Source of the DNA: Photobacterium aquimaris
Lineage (GTDB): Bacteria; Pseudomonadota; Gammaproteobacteria; Enterobacterales; Vibrionaceae
Length of the DNA: 64,000 nucleotides
Direction: 5' to 3'
Assembly (NCBI RefSeq): GCF_002954455.1
Contig: NZ_MSCC01000001.1
Span: 2,174,415-2,238,414 of the forward strand
Shown: positions 18,792-26,670 of the stretch, one piece after another
Layout: every line of letters begins with the position of its first letter
How positions within the stretch are numbered: position 1 is the first letter of the stretch
Notes under the pieces: model-generated
Database searches by the model: none
What the model was told of the DNA's origin: nothing
What the model saw: the letters and a program-made list of their open reading frames with translations, nothing else
Made by a program: the position numbers and the translations under genes

Positions 18792-19233
18792 AAAAAAGAG
18801 CGGGCGCGACTTTCGTCGCGCCCTGAGGTCTTACTTGCAGCTATCCCGCTACTATGTTGCTCCCTGCATCCATCCTTTGACTGCTGTGTTCCGTCAGCAT
18901 TATCCTTTGTACTTCATCCTGAAGTTGTTCCTATGGCTATCCTAACCCGTCATCGCATCCTGCTCTGACTCTCATCTCCTTCCTGGAGGTGTCCTTTACT
19001 TCATCCTGAAGTGATCCTTTATGCCTCAATCCTAGAGGTGTTCCTTACTTCATCCTGAAGTTTGTCCTAGTGTCTTCCTGACCAGTAAACATCCTGTTTA
19101 CTTGTTATCGCGTCCTACGATATTCCCTTCACATTCCATATCCGATAAACCATCCTAGTTTACCAGTATCTCATCCTGAGACTGCCTGTATCCGTGGCAT
19201 TTTCCTGTTCCGTTATGTCGTATCCTTTCGACA
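18792..19233 (-). ncRNA. csrB: CsrB-type sRNA, copy C
   Basis: Nearly identical to copy B, with the same chain of GGA-loop hairpins and the same GGGCGCGAC terminator (18792-18823). Six exact CAGGATG sites remain. The seventh hairpin has changed to TATCG-TAGGACG-CGATA on the minus strand, which shortens its stem but keeps GGA in the loop. The -10 is TAATCT at 19240-19245, with TTGTGG 16 bases further upstream as a possible -35. Predicted length is about 440 nt. Expected to titrate CsrA together with copies A and B. Confidence 0.9.
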
Positions 19234-19400
19234 CCATTAAGATTACGCTTTTGATTATTATCCACAATATAGATTTAAACACTTTCTGACATTTTTTTCA
19301 TCCCACAGCCACAAAAAAAACAAAAAATTACTTTAATCAATGATTTACAGTAAAATAAAACGTCATATTCACTAATAAATAGCTTAATATCTTACACTCT

Positions 19401-19418
19401 TGTAAGAGATCTCTTACA
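19401..19418 (-). promoter_or_regulatory. VarA/UvrY (GacA-type) box for CsrB copy C
   Basis: Perfect 18-base palindrome TGTAAG-AGATCT-CTTACA, centred 167 bp upstream of the copy C -10 element. It is the best of the three boxes and also lies about 90 bp upstream of the DUF2789 gene on the other strand. Confidence 0.88.
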
Positions 19419-19507
19419 AAGGGATTAGCGATTTGGCTCAAATAACCCTTTTAATCGATATCCACTATACTCAGTCAAAGAAAAATAGTGCAAAGTAAGG
19501 GGCTAAC

Positions 19508-19738
19508 ATGGAAGCTTTCAATCACAACTTAGCTAATTTATTCAGTCAATTAGGATTAGATAACTCAGCAGAATCTATTGAGCATTTTTTACAAACTCAT
19601 CAACTAGAGCAACAACAAAAATTATCAGATGCACCTTTTTTAATTCCAGCTCAACAACAATTTATTATTGAATCACAACAGCAAGACGCGGATTGGTGTG
19701 AGGTCATCGATCAATTAGATGCCTTACTTAGAAAATAG
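19508..19738 (+). CDS. DUF2789 family protein
   Basis: Small 76-residue soluble protein starting MEAFNHNLANLFSQLGLDN, with the family's conserved pattern: a NLFxQLGL start, LSDAPFLIPAQQQFI in the middle and DADWCEVIDQLDALLRK at the end. GGGGCTAAC precedes the ATG. Function unknown. It is followed after 26 bases by another small gene in the same direction, and its upstream region contains the VarA box of CsrB copy C. Confidence 0.85.
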   Translation: MEAFNHNLANLFSQLGLDNSAESIEHFLQTHQLEQQQKLSDAPFLIPAQQQFIIESQQQDADWCEVIDQLDALLRK

Positions 19739-19764
19739 TGACTACGTCTAGATTAGGAATAACA

Positions 19765-20037
19765 ATGTCAATCATCACCAAAGAAATAGAACAGGCTATT
19801 AAACAGTTAGTTATCGAGAACAAACAACCATCAGTAGCATTAATTAAAGCTCGTTTAACAACATCACTGCCTATTCCGGTGATCATTAAAGCTCTACAAG
19901 CATGGCAAAAAAATGCCAAGGTACCACATATAGAAAAACAACAACGCGTATTGACCGCCGAGCAACGTATAGAGCAGCTAGAGCAACAGGTGCTAGCGCT
20001 ATCAACACGTTTGGCGCGCTTAGAAGCTGAACGCTAG
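19765..20037 (+). CDS. Small protein with KfrA-like helical N-terminus and C-terminal coiled coil
   Basis: Ninety residues from the ATG at 19765, chosen because AGGAATAAC precedes it; an in-frame ATG at 19738 overlaps the previous stop and has no ribosome-binding site. The N-terminal half (EIEQAIKQLVIENKQPSVALIKARLTTSLPIPVIIKALQ) resembles the short winged-helix-like DNA-binding region of KfrA-type proteins. The last 30 residues (RIEQLEQQVLALSTRLARLEAER) are a heptad coiled coil. I do not recognise a named family; DNA binding is inference. Forms a two-gene unit with the DUF2789 gene. Confidence 0.75.
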   Translation: MSIITKEIEQAIKQLVIENKQPSVALIKARLTTSLPIPVIIKALQAWQKNAKVPHIEKQQRVLTAEQRIEQLEQQVLALSTRLARLEAER

Positions 20038-20041
20038 TGAT

Positions 20042-20074
20042 AAAAAAAGCACCTGTTTTATAGGTGCTTTTTTA
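20042..20074. terminator. Bidirectional terminator
   Basis: AAAAAAGCACCT and AGGTGCTTTTTT form a long stem around a seven-base loop, with A and T runs on the two sides. It serves the convergent genes at 19765-20037 and 20078-20854. Confidence 0.88.
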
Positions 20075-20077
20075 TGT

Positions 20078-20854
20078 TTACTGAAAATTCCACGACATAT
20101 TTGATACAATACGGCAACGATCGCACTTAAAGTGGAACAAACCATGTATTGCTTCCGGTTGATGCCATTCACCACCACAACTTGGGCACTTTCGCGCTAA
20201 CTCTGTTGCTTCATTTTCACCACCAACACGGTACTGATAGTAATAAGTCGGGACTTCGGTAGTGGTCTCAATATGACGACATAAATTACGTCCTCGCACA
20301 AACAGTTCACTATCTACATCACCAATTTCAGTCAGTGCCATGCTCACCGCGGCTGGGCTTTTAATTGCCATTTGAATTTCATCAAAGGCTTGCCATTCAG
20401 TCTGCCATTTAATGATCGATTTATAATCACCGTCAGTGACTGCCCCAGTTTGATACAATGGGATCGGCAGTAACGTATCACCACTGCGCAATGGTGAACA
20501 ACTATGAACATAGGTGGTATAAAGCACTTGCCATGATGGAGAGAAACTTTCAGCAACAGAATCGGAGTTAAGATCAACCCCTAATAGTTTTATTTTGGGG
20601 GTTAACAAGCACGATAGTGTTAATTGCTCATAACACAAGTTCACTTGAGGACTATTATAACGCGGATGAAGGCTCTCTTTCTCTGGACATACAACTCGAA
20701 CTCGAAATAGCCCCTCGTCAATCACCACCGGAAACTCTCGTCCCAGAACTTGGCCGTTATAACGCAATGCATCCATTAAGCCATTTATCGCACTATCAAC
20801 TTGCGACAAGGTAGTATTATCAAAACATTCAAATTGTAGCTCAACAACAAACAC
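20078..20854 (-). CDS. DUF2310 family zinc-ribbon protein
   Basis: A 258-residue soluble protein of a family I recognise from Vibrionaceae and relatives. The C-terminus carries a clear zinc ribbon: CPSCGGEW near residue 223 and CDRCRIVSNMSW near residue 244 supply four cysteines. The rest is mixed alpha/beta with no catalytic motif that I can name. Nucleic-acid binding is a guess from the ribbon. Its start lies three bases after the syd stop, so syd and this gene form an operon. Confidence 0.85.
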   Translation of the reverse strand: MFVVELQFECFDNTTLSQVDSAINGLMDALRYNGQVLGREFPVVIDEGLFRVRVVCPEKESLHPRYNSPQVNLCYEQLTLSCLLTPKIKLLGVDLNSDSVAESFSPSWQVLYTTYVHSCSPLRSGDTLLPIPLYQTGAVTDGDYKSIIKWQTEWQAFDEIQMAIKSPAAVSMALTEIGDVDSELFVRGRNLCRHIETTTEVPTYYYQYRVGGENEATELARKCPSCGGEWHQPEAIHGLFHFKCDRCRIVSNMSWNFQ

Positions 20855-20857
20855 GAC

Positions 20858-21412
20858 TTAGCCCTCTACCACTACTGGTTGTAATTGCGCTAAGAAGGCC
20901 ACAATATCATTAGCTAATACTTGGCGAGTGCCTTTACCTAAGGTTTCTAACACCACTTGGCCGGTTAAATTACAAATAGAAATAACTTGTGATTCATCAT
21001 CCACTACTGCGATGAATACGGTAGGTTTCAACTTCATGCGACGTTGCGTCACTAGGTGACCTAAAATATTTTGTTGTAAACGTTCAATATCATCATCATT
21101 AAAAGCTTGCAATAAATCGAGTGATAACTCACCAAACATAGCACTCATATCGCCGCTAAATTGAGAGCCATAAAAAGCATTAATATCACTATGGAGGGCT
21201 AAATCCATCCCTTTCTCGACCCCATCTAGAGCAATCATTGGCTGACGCTCAATCGGTTTCCAAGTTACATTTTTACCATTATCATTGACCACACACGGTG
21301 AAATAAGCCCAACTAAATGCTCACTTGCAGGAAAACCGCGATCTGCATCACACCATGCTTGTAAATAACGAGCAGAAAAATCAGATAAAGCGCAGGTAAC
21401 AGGATGATTCAT
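20858..21412 (-). CDS. syd: SecY-interacting protein Syd
   Basis: Peripheral inner-membrane protein that binds SecY and helps monitor or dismantle faulty SecYEG. The 184-residue product (start at the ATG at 21412, MNHPVTCALSDFSARYLQAW, with GAGG six bases upstream) matches E. coli Syd in FYGSQFSGDMSAMFGELSLDLLQAF and in GHLVTQRRMKLKPTVFIA. In E. coli syd is adjacent to yqcC and queF; here queF is still divergent from it, but the yqcC-truC-yqcA group is more than 5 kb away. Confidence 0.94.
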   Translation of the reverse strand: MNHPVTCALSDFSARYLQAWCDADRGFPASEHLVGLISPCVVNDNGKNVTWKPIERQPMIALDGVEKGMDLALHSDINAFYGSQFSGDMSAMFGELSLDLLQAFNDDDIERLQQNILGHLVTQRRMKLKPTVFIAVVDDESQVISICNLTGQVVLETLGKGTRQVLANDIVAFLAQLQPVVVEG

Positions 21413-21498
21413 TCGCAACCTCATAAAAGATTCAGTAAACTTTAGGTTTAAACCGTTTCGACGGACATTTATTCTAATCCAAGAGTGTCATAGACAGT

Positions 21499-22350
21499 AT
21501 GAGTAAATATAAAGACGCTAAAGAATTAGCCGGTTTAACCCTTGGCCAAAAGACAGAGTATAAAGATCAGTACGATCCATCGCTACTGCAACCTGTACCA
21601 AGAAGCTTAAACCGTACAGATATTAATATCAGCGATGATGCACTGCCATTCACTGGCTATGATATTTGGACATTATACGAATTATCTTGGCTCAATAAAA
21701 AAGGCCTACCTCAAGTAGCTATTGGTGAAGTGCGCTTACCAGCATCAAGCCCTAATCTTATTGAGTCAAAATCTTTTAAATTGTACCTAAACAGTTTCAA
21801 TCAAACCCGTTTTGATGGCTGGCAAGCGATTGCTGATACTTTACAAATTGATTTGTCACGTTGTGCTGGTGAAGATGTTGACGTTACCATTCAGCCACTG
21901 ACTGATTTTAATGATCAACCAATCGTTAATTTCTTTGGCGAATGTATTGATGATCAAGATATTGAAATTAATGATTACACTTTCAAGCCTGAATACCTTG
22001 AAGGCGCTGCAGATAATAACGATATCGTTGAAGAAATTGTTCATAGCCACCTATTAAAATCAAATTGCTTAATTACCAACCAGCCTGATTGGGGTAGCGT
22101 ACGTATTGCTTATAAAGGTAATCGTATCGACCGTGAACAATTACTGCGTTATATCGTGTCATTCCGTAATCACAATGAATTCCACGAACAATGTGTTGAG
22201 CGTATATTTAATGATATTATGCGTTTTTGTCAGCCAGAATTACTGACTGTTTATGCACGTTATACTCGTCGTGGTGGTTTAGATATCAATCCATATCGTA
22301 CCAACATGGGTAAAACACCAAGTGATAACTTCCGTCTTGCGCGTCAGTAA
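21499..22350 (+). CDS. queF: NADPH-dependent 7-cyano-7-deazaguanine reductase (bimodular QueF)
   Basis: Reduces preQ0 to preQ1 in queuosine biosynthesis, a four-electron nitrile reduction. At 283 residues it is the long, bimodular form as in E. coli (282). The QueF motif [17 protein letters not shown] lies near residues 89-105, and the catalytic cysteine is in [13 protein letters not shown] near residue 190. The C-terminal [12 protein letters not shown] is conserved. Divergent from syd, as in E. coli. Confidence 0.97.
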   Translation: MSKYKDAKELAGLTLGQKTEYKDQYDPSLLQPVPRSLNRTDINISDDALPFTGYDIWTLYELSWLNKKGLPQVAIGEVRLPASSPNLIESKSFKLYLNSFNQTRFDGWQAIADTLQIDLSRCAGEDVDVTIQPLTDFNDQPIVNFFGECIDDQDIEINDYTFKPEYLEGAADNNDIVEEIVHSHLLKSNCLITNQPDWGSVRIAYKGNRIDREQLLRYIVSFRNHNEFHEQCVERIFNDIMRFCQPELLTVYARYTRRGGLDINPYRTNMGKTPSDNFRLARQ

Positions 22351-22471
22351 GTAGATCCTAACGACGAATTCAACATTAAGTCCGGTAAAAATCTTTACTT
22401 TGCTGGACTTGATGCATTAACCCCGTAAAATCAACACCATCTTGTGTGTTATTGTGCTGTTTTGAGACTAT

Positions 22472-24751
22472 ATGATTTTTCGTGGCCTATTAATTTCTGG
22501 GTTAGTATTACTAACAACCTCATTTGATCTTCAAGCAAAAATTTATAGCTCGCCGATCCTCACCGAAGCACAGAGTTTGCTGGTTAATCAACCAGAAAGA
22601 ACACTCACAATCACTAACAGTTACCTCGAACAACGTCGTCTAAGCCAGCCACAAGACCCATCACGAGTGCATCTTAATGGTGAAGCGGATCATTCAACCC
22701 GTACGCCACTCAACACTGTCAATGCGCTGCAAATTCAAGCCCAAGCTTTATCACTATTACAACGGCCCGAGAAAGCCATTACCGTAATCAAAAAAGCGGA
22801 AAAAACGGCATTTGACAATAATTTAATGTTCAGTGTCTTTGAAAGTCGTATTTTATTGGCTCAATTTTACTGGGTTAATTTAAGTAATAGTGCAACTGCG
22901 CTAAAAATGCTCAACACCCTCAGTATTGAAATGAAGCAGACGCAGCCAATAAATTTAAGTCGTCAGTTGCAAGAGTTAAAATATAAATCAATGATGCTAC
23001 GCGCGCTGATTGAATCAAGTATTGGTAAAGATTCAGCAGCCGAAAAGTTGTTTATCAAAGCTAAAGGTTATTTAGTCACATTTGACGATAAAGACGAAAC
23101 TATTAATTATCAACTCACACTCGGCCAACATTATTTACGTCATGACCATTATGATATGGCACTTGATCGCTTATTGAGCGGTTATTGGCTTGCAGTTGAA
23201 AATGATGACCAACCACAAATTGCGCGCGCTAACTATGAATTAGCACAGTTATTTGAAGAGCGACATGTACTTGATAAAGCGCTTGAGCATGCCACGCAAG
23301 CTGGTGAATTTTTTGAGCGTTATAAACGTACCCAAGAATTAGCCAAAACCTTGGCTCTTATTGCTTCTATTTATGAGCAGCAAGGGCGATATAACCTTGC
23401 ACTGGTGCATTATTTTAATGCGCTTGATCAAGAGAACCAGCTCAAATATGATCTTCGTTCTGCAAGTTTACGCCTTAATATTGCGCGGATTTATTTGCAC
23501 CTTTGTAATTACTCTAAAACAGAACAATACATTGTTCAGGCACGTAACCTTGCACTTCAAAGTGGTAATGAAAAAATTGTTGCTGAAAGCCAAATTCTAC
23601 AAGGGCAATTAGAGCTCGAAAAAAGTGAATTGGATGATGCGATAACTTCGTTGCAAGCAGGTTTAATTTCAGCAAGTCGTATTGGCGCAACGAATTTACA
23701 ATTAATGGGCGAATCGATTTTATCTGAAGCATTTGAAAAACAAAATGACTATTACAATGCGTTACTGAGTCAACGTCGCTATGAGCAACTGTATGCTTCT
23801 AAACAAAAAAATGCGACCAGAAGTAACACAGAAGTATTTAAACAGCAGCAAAAAATGATGGAACGTTCACTGAAACTTGAAGATATGGAACGTGAGCAAT
23901 TCATCAATAAAAATGCATTGTATAAACAACAACAAATTTCTTTAACCCTCATTGGAGTGTTAGTGATTTTATTATTATTATTATGGCGCCGACAACATAT
24001 TAATAAACAATTAAAACAACAACTCACAAAACTCACCACCGATTACTATACTCACCCTCGTAGTGGATTACGTAACCTAAGGATGCTAAATGCACGTCTA
24101 GCAAACTCTCTGCAACAGAGCAGTGCTAACTTTGAGCAATGGCATCTTGGTGAAATAATAAATGAACCTTTAAGCGATAGATTACGATTTGCGTTATTTG
24201 AAGTGTCATTCTTAAAACGGATTTATCTTGAAAAAGGCTACCAACAGGGCCTCGCCGCCGAAAAAGAGTTTGGTAATTATTTACAGCAACAAGTATTAGA
24301 ACCGGCGCGTATTTATCACTTTTCTGATGCGATGTTCTTGTATATTGAGCCTAATGCACGTTTAAGCTGTGATCCAAAGCAGTTAGCAGAATCAATGCAG
24401 CTATTAATTGATAACTATACTTTGCCACTCAATATCAATAATTCATTACAAATAGGTATGGCAGAGTACCCTTTTTTACCTCGTGCCTATACTGCGATTA
24501 ATGATCAAGAGTTAATCGATATATTGTTGATGGCTGTCGATGCCGGTATTAGCCTCAACGATAAGCAACCTGGAAGTCATTGGGTTCACATTTGTGCTAT
24601 CGATGCTGCACCAGCCGCGAGTTTTGTCGGCGATAATATTCGTCGTTCTTGTATTGAAGGCATTGATAAAGGATTAGTAAAAGTGCGTAGTTCAACTAAT
24701 AATGAAATAATCTGGAACTACGATCACAATATTAACAACGATATCAACTAA
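22472..24751 (+). CDS. Membrane-anchored TPR protein with degenerate GGDEF-like C-terminus
   Basis: A 759-residue protein: N-terminal signal sequence (LLISGLVLLTTSFDLQA), about 430 residues of tetratricopeptide repeats (for example ALEHATQAGEFFERY, ALIASIYEQQGRYNLALVHYFNAL), a coiled coil, then one membrane helix near residues 488-505 (SLTLIGVLVILLLLLW). The C-terminal part starts with PRSGLRNLRMLNARL, the counterpart of the DxLTGLxNRR entry of GGDEF domains. Where GGDEF should stand it reads FSDAMFLY, so it cannot be an active diguanylate cyclase. The TPR part is predicted periplasmic. Followed 131 bases later by another GGDEF-type gene, suggesting a functional pair. No named function recognised. 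Confidence 0.8.
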   Translation: MIFRGLLISGLVLLTTSFDLQAKIYSSPILTEAQSLLVNQPERTLTITNSYLEQRRLSQPQDPSRVHLNGEADHSTRTPLNTVNALQIQAQALSLLQRPEKAITVIKKAEKTAFDNNLMFSVFESRILLAQFYWVNLSNSATALKMLNTLSIEMKQTQPINLSRQLQELKYKSMMLRALIESSIGKDSAAEKLFIKAKGYLVTFDDKDETINYQLTLGQHYLRHDHYDMALDRLLSGYWLAVENDDQPQIARANYELAQLFEERHVLDKALEHATQAGEFFERYKRTQELAKTLALIASIYEQQGRYNLALVHYFNALDQENQLKYDLRSASLRLNIARIYLHLCNYSKTEQYIVQARNLALQSGNEKIVAESQILQGQLELEKSELDDAITSLQAGLISASRIGATNLQLMGESILSEAFEKQNDYYNALLSQRRYEQLYASKQKNATRSNTEVFKQQQKMMERSLKLEDMEREQFINKNALYKQQQISLTLIGVLVILLLLLWRRQHINKQLKQQLTKLTTDYYTHPRSGLRNLRMLNARLANSLQQSSANFEQWHLGEIINEPLSDRLRFALFEVSFLKRIYLEKGYQQGLAAEKEFGNYLQQQVLEPARIYHFSDAMFLYIEPNARLSCDPKQLAESMQLLIDNYTLPLNINNSLQIGMAEYPFLPRAYTAINDQELIDILLMAVDAGISLNDKQPGSHWVHICAIDAAPAASFVGDNIRRSCIEGIDKGLVKVRSSTNNEIIWNYDHNINNDIN

Positions 24752-24882
24752 ATATACAACGAGCACAAAACTCTGATAAATAGCACTAACTATCCGGTTT
24801 TATTTTTGGTAGCATGTCCAAAAATATCAGTAACATTATGAATTAAATGGATTTTAACTGTATAAATGCAGATGCATAACCA

Positions 24883-26439
24883 ATGACAGATATTAGTGCC
24901 ATTGTTAACGAAGTCGGCGTTCTAAAACAACGATTAGACCTTGCTCAACTTTCTTATCGTGATTCCAATCTGAAATCGCGACGTGAAATTGTAATCTTAA
25001 AACGGCTGATCACTCGGTTAGCCGTTGCTTGTCGAGGGATTGATAATGAACTCGATGCAAGCTTACAAGCCATCAGTCTCGATCTTGAACAACCACTAGA
25101 GATCAGCCGACTTATTCCGCGATTATCGATAGTTGAACGCCTAGTCATTCAACAAGCCGATGTAATTCAACGCCAAAATAAACGTTTACAACATCATATT
25201 GGTCTACGCGGCCGTACCCTTTCGCATTATCAAGGTTTACCACAATCGCTGCAGCGTGATCTTCGCGGTATTTTCAATCAACCATCGGCAACATTGTTGG
25301 ACAATCATCAACGCATATTACGCCTACTTGAACTGTATGAGCGCAGTATCAAATTAATTGCAGCCAACAATAACGGTAACACCTTATCACCTGACCAGCA
25401 GCCAAGCTTTGAGGTTGAATTGGCAGCGGAATTGTTACTTGTCATCTCCGAGATAGACTTCACCAATGAACAAGGTGAACAACTGTTTGTAATTCGAGAG
25501 CAATTAACCCAAGGGGTAAATCAAACAAGGTTGCAAACATTATTATTAGAAGTGTTACGCCTTATTGTTGCTGGCACTCAAGCTGAGCGTCATGCCTCAC
25601 AACAGTTTTTAAATACCCTCAATAGTGATTTAGCCTCATTGCAAAAAAATACCGCTAAAGCAGCGAGCTCTTTTGCTGTTTTGCACCAGCATCGCTGTGA
25701 CTTCAATGCTAGTATTGCAACGATAGCAACCACGATTAATCAACAACTGAGTCTTAAAAAAACACCAACAGCAACGCCTTTATTAGTCAATCTTGCCAAT
25801 GAACTACAACAACTAGCCCAACGTAATAATCAGCTAGAGCTGCGGGAACAAGCACTCATAGAACAATTAAATCACAATGATAATAAAGTCCATCAGGTAC
25901 AACAACAAACCCACAGTTATCATCAACGTTTAAGCCAACAAGAACAAAATATCTTTAGAGATAAATTAACTTTAACCTATAACCGTAGTGCGTTTGATGA
26001 TCGGCTTAAACACGAATATCAACGCTGGTTACGTTACCAAACCCCATTGCTGTTAATGCTGATTGATATCGATGATCTTAGTCAGCTTAATCAAGATTAT
26101 GGTCATAATGCGGGTGATAAGGCACTTAAAATTATTGCCAAAACGATTAGCCAACAACTAAATCCTACTGATTTTATTGCTCGATTTAGTGATGATGCCT
26201 TTATGCTAATAATCACCGATTGTAATGACCAACAACGTCATCAAACGATAAAAAATATTCGCGCGGCAGTGAGTCAGTTACCGCTTCACTTCAAAGGTCA
26301 AAGTGTGGCAATGTCGGTCTCTATCAGCAGCAGTTTTTTTGCCAGCAATGACACCCCGAAACAAGTTATCGAACGAACTGAAACAGCATTACTTCACGCT
26401 CAACATCCTCGTTGCAATATTGTTATTGACCAAATTTAA
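24883..26439 (+). CDS. Cytosolic GGDEF-domain protein with degenerate SDDAF signature
   Basis: A 518-residue protein without membrane segments. Residues 1 to about 340 are helical and coiled-coil rich. The C-terminal GGDEF domain keeps the fold and first metal Asp (LLMLIDIDDLSQLNQDYGHNAGDKAL). Its signature at residues 436-440 is SDDAF instead of GGDEF: both glycines and the essential Glu are lost. It should therefore be a non-catalytic c-di-GMP or GTP-binding or scaffold protein. Position downstream of queF and the TPR gene, and architecture, recall V. cholerae CdgG (VC0900), a degenerate GGDEF regulator of biofilm; this orthology is from memory and unaligned. Confidence 0.8.
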   Translation: MTDISAIVNEVGVLKQRLDLAQLSYRDSNLKSRREIVILKRLITRLAVACRGIDNELDASLQAISLDLEQPLEISRLIPRLSIVERLVIQQADVIQRQNKRLQHHIGLRGRTLSHYQGLPQSLQRDLRGIFNQPSATLLDNHQRILRLLELYERSIKLIAANNNGNTLSPDQQPSFEVELAAELLLVISEIDFTNEQGEQLFVIREQLTQGVNQTRLQTLLLEVLRLIVAGTQAERHASQQFLNTLNSDLASLQKNTAKAASSFAVLHQHRCDFNASIATIATTINQQLSLKKTPTATPLLVNLANELQQLAQRNNQLELREQALIEQLNHNDNKVHQVQQQTHSYHQRLSQQEQNIFRDKLTLTYNRSAFDDRLKHEYQRWLRYQTPLLLMLIDIDDLSQLNQDYGHNAGDKALKIIAKTISQQLNPTDFIARFSDDAFMLIITDCNDQQRHQTIKNIRAAVSQLPLHFKGQSVAMSVSISSSFFASNDTPKQVIERTETALLHAQHPRCNIVIDQI

Positions 26440-26670
26440 GCGTCAACAACAACCACACATCCCTTTATCGACTACGTTATATTATTATTATCATTTACTG
26501 GTCAAAAATATAATCCCTGTGTATGGTAACTACAGAGAAACAAATTATCTTACCGTCAACTTGTTGTTCTTTATTTGATTTTAACACCAGTCCGTTGGTG
26601 GTTACGCCTTGCGCCTCTGCCTATAATCAATAAATGAACATGCTGTTTCATCATTACCAGGGAGGTTATT

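Larger units (their letters stand above)
18680..19246. repeat. Tandem duplication unit, second copy (heptamer array plus CsrB copy C)
   Basis: Second copy of the block at 17851-18425, in direct orientation about 820 bp further on. It contains CsrB copy C, its terminator and a heptamer array. The upstream halves of the promoters, including the VarA boxes, are similar only at the box itself. Confidence 0.9.

Noticed and set aside
18676..18945. An 89-residue plus-strand reading frame through the heptamer array and the end of CsrB copy C
   Set aside because: It is translated repeat (CEVRGARCEVR) followed by antisense of a structured RNA; no ribosome-binding site and no family resemblance.
18040..19230. 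Regularly spaced short repeats suggestive of a CRISPR array
   Set aside because: The repeated unit is only about seven bases inside variable palindromes, the spacing is irregular and no cas genes are present. The CsrB interpretation explains stems, loops, promoter and terminator.
22378..22411. Hairpin after queF (AAGTCCGG/CTGGACTT) as terminator
   Set aside because: Long, imperfect loop and no T run on the plus strand; could be an incidental structure.
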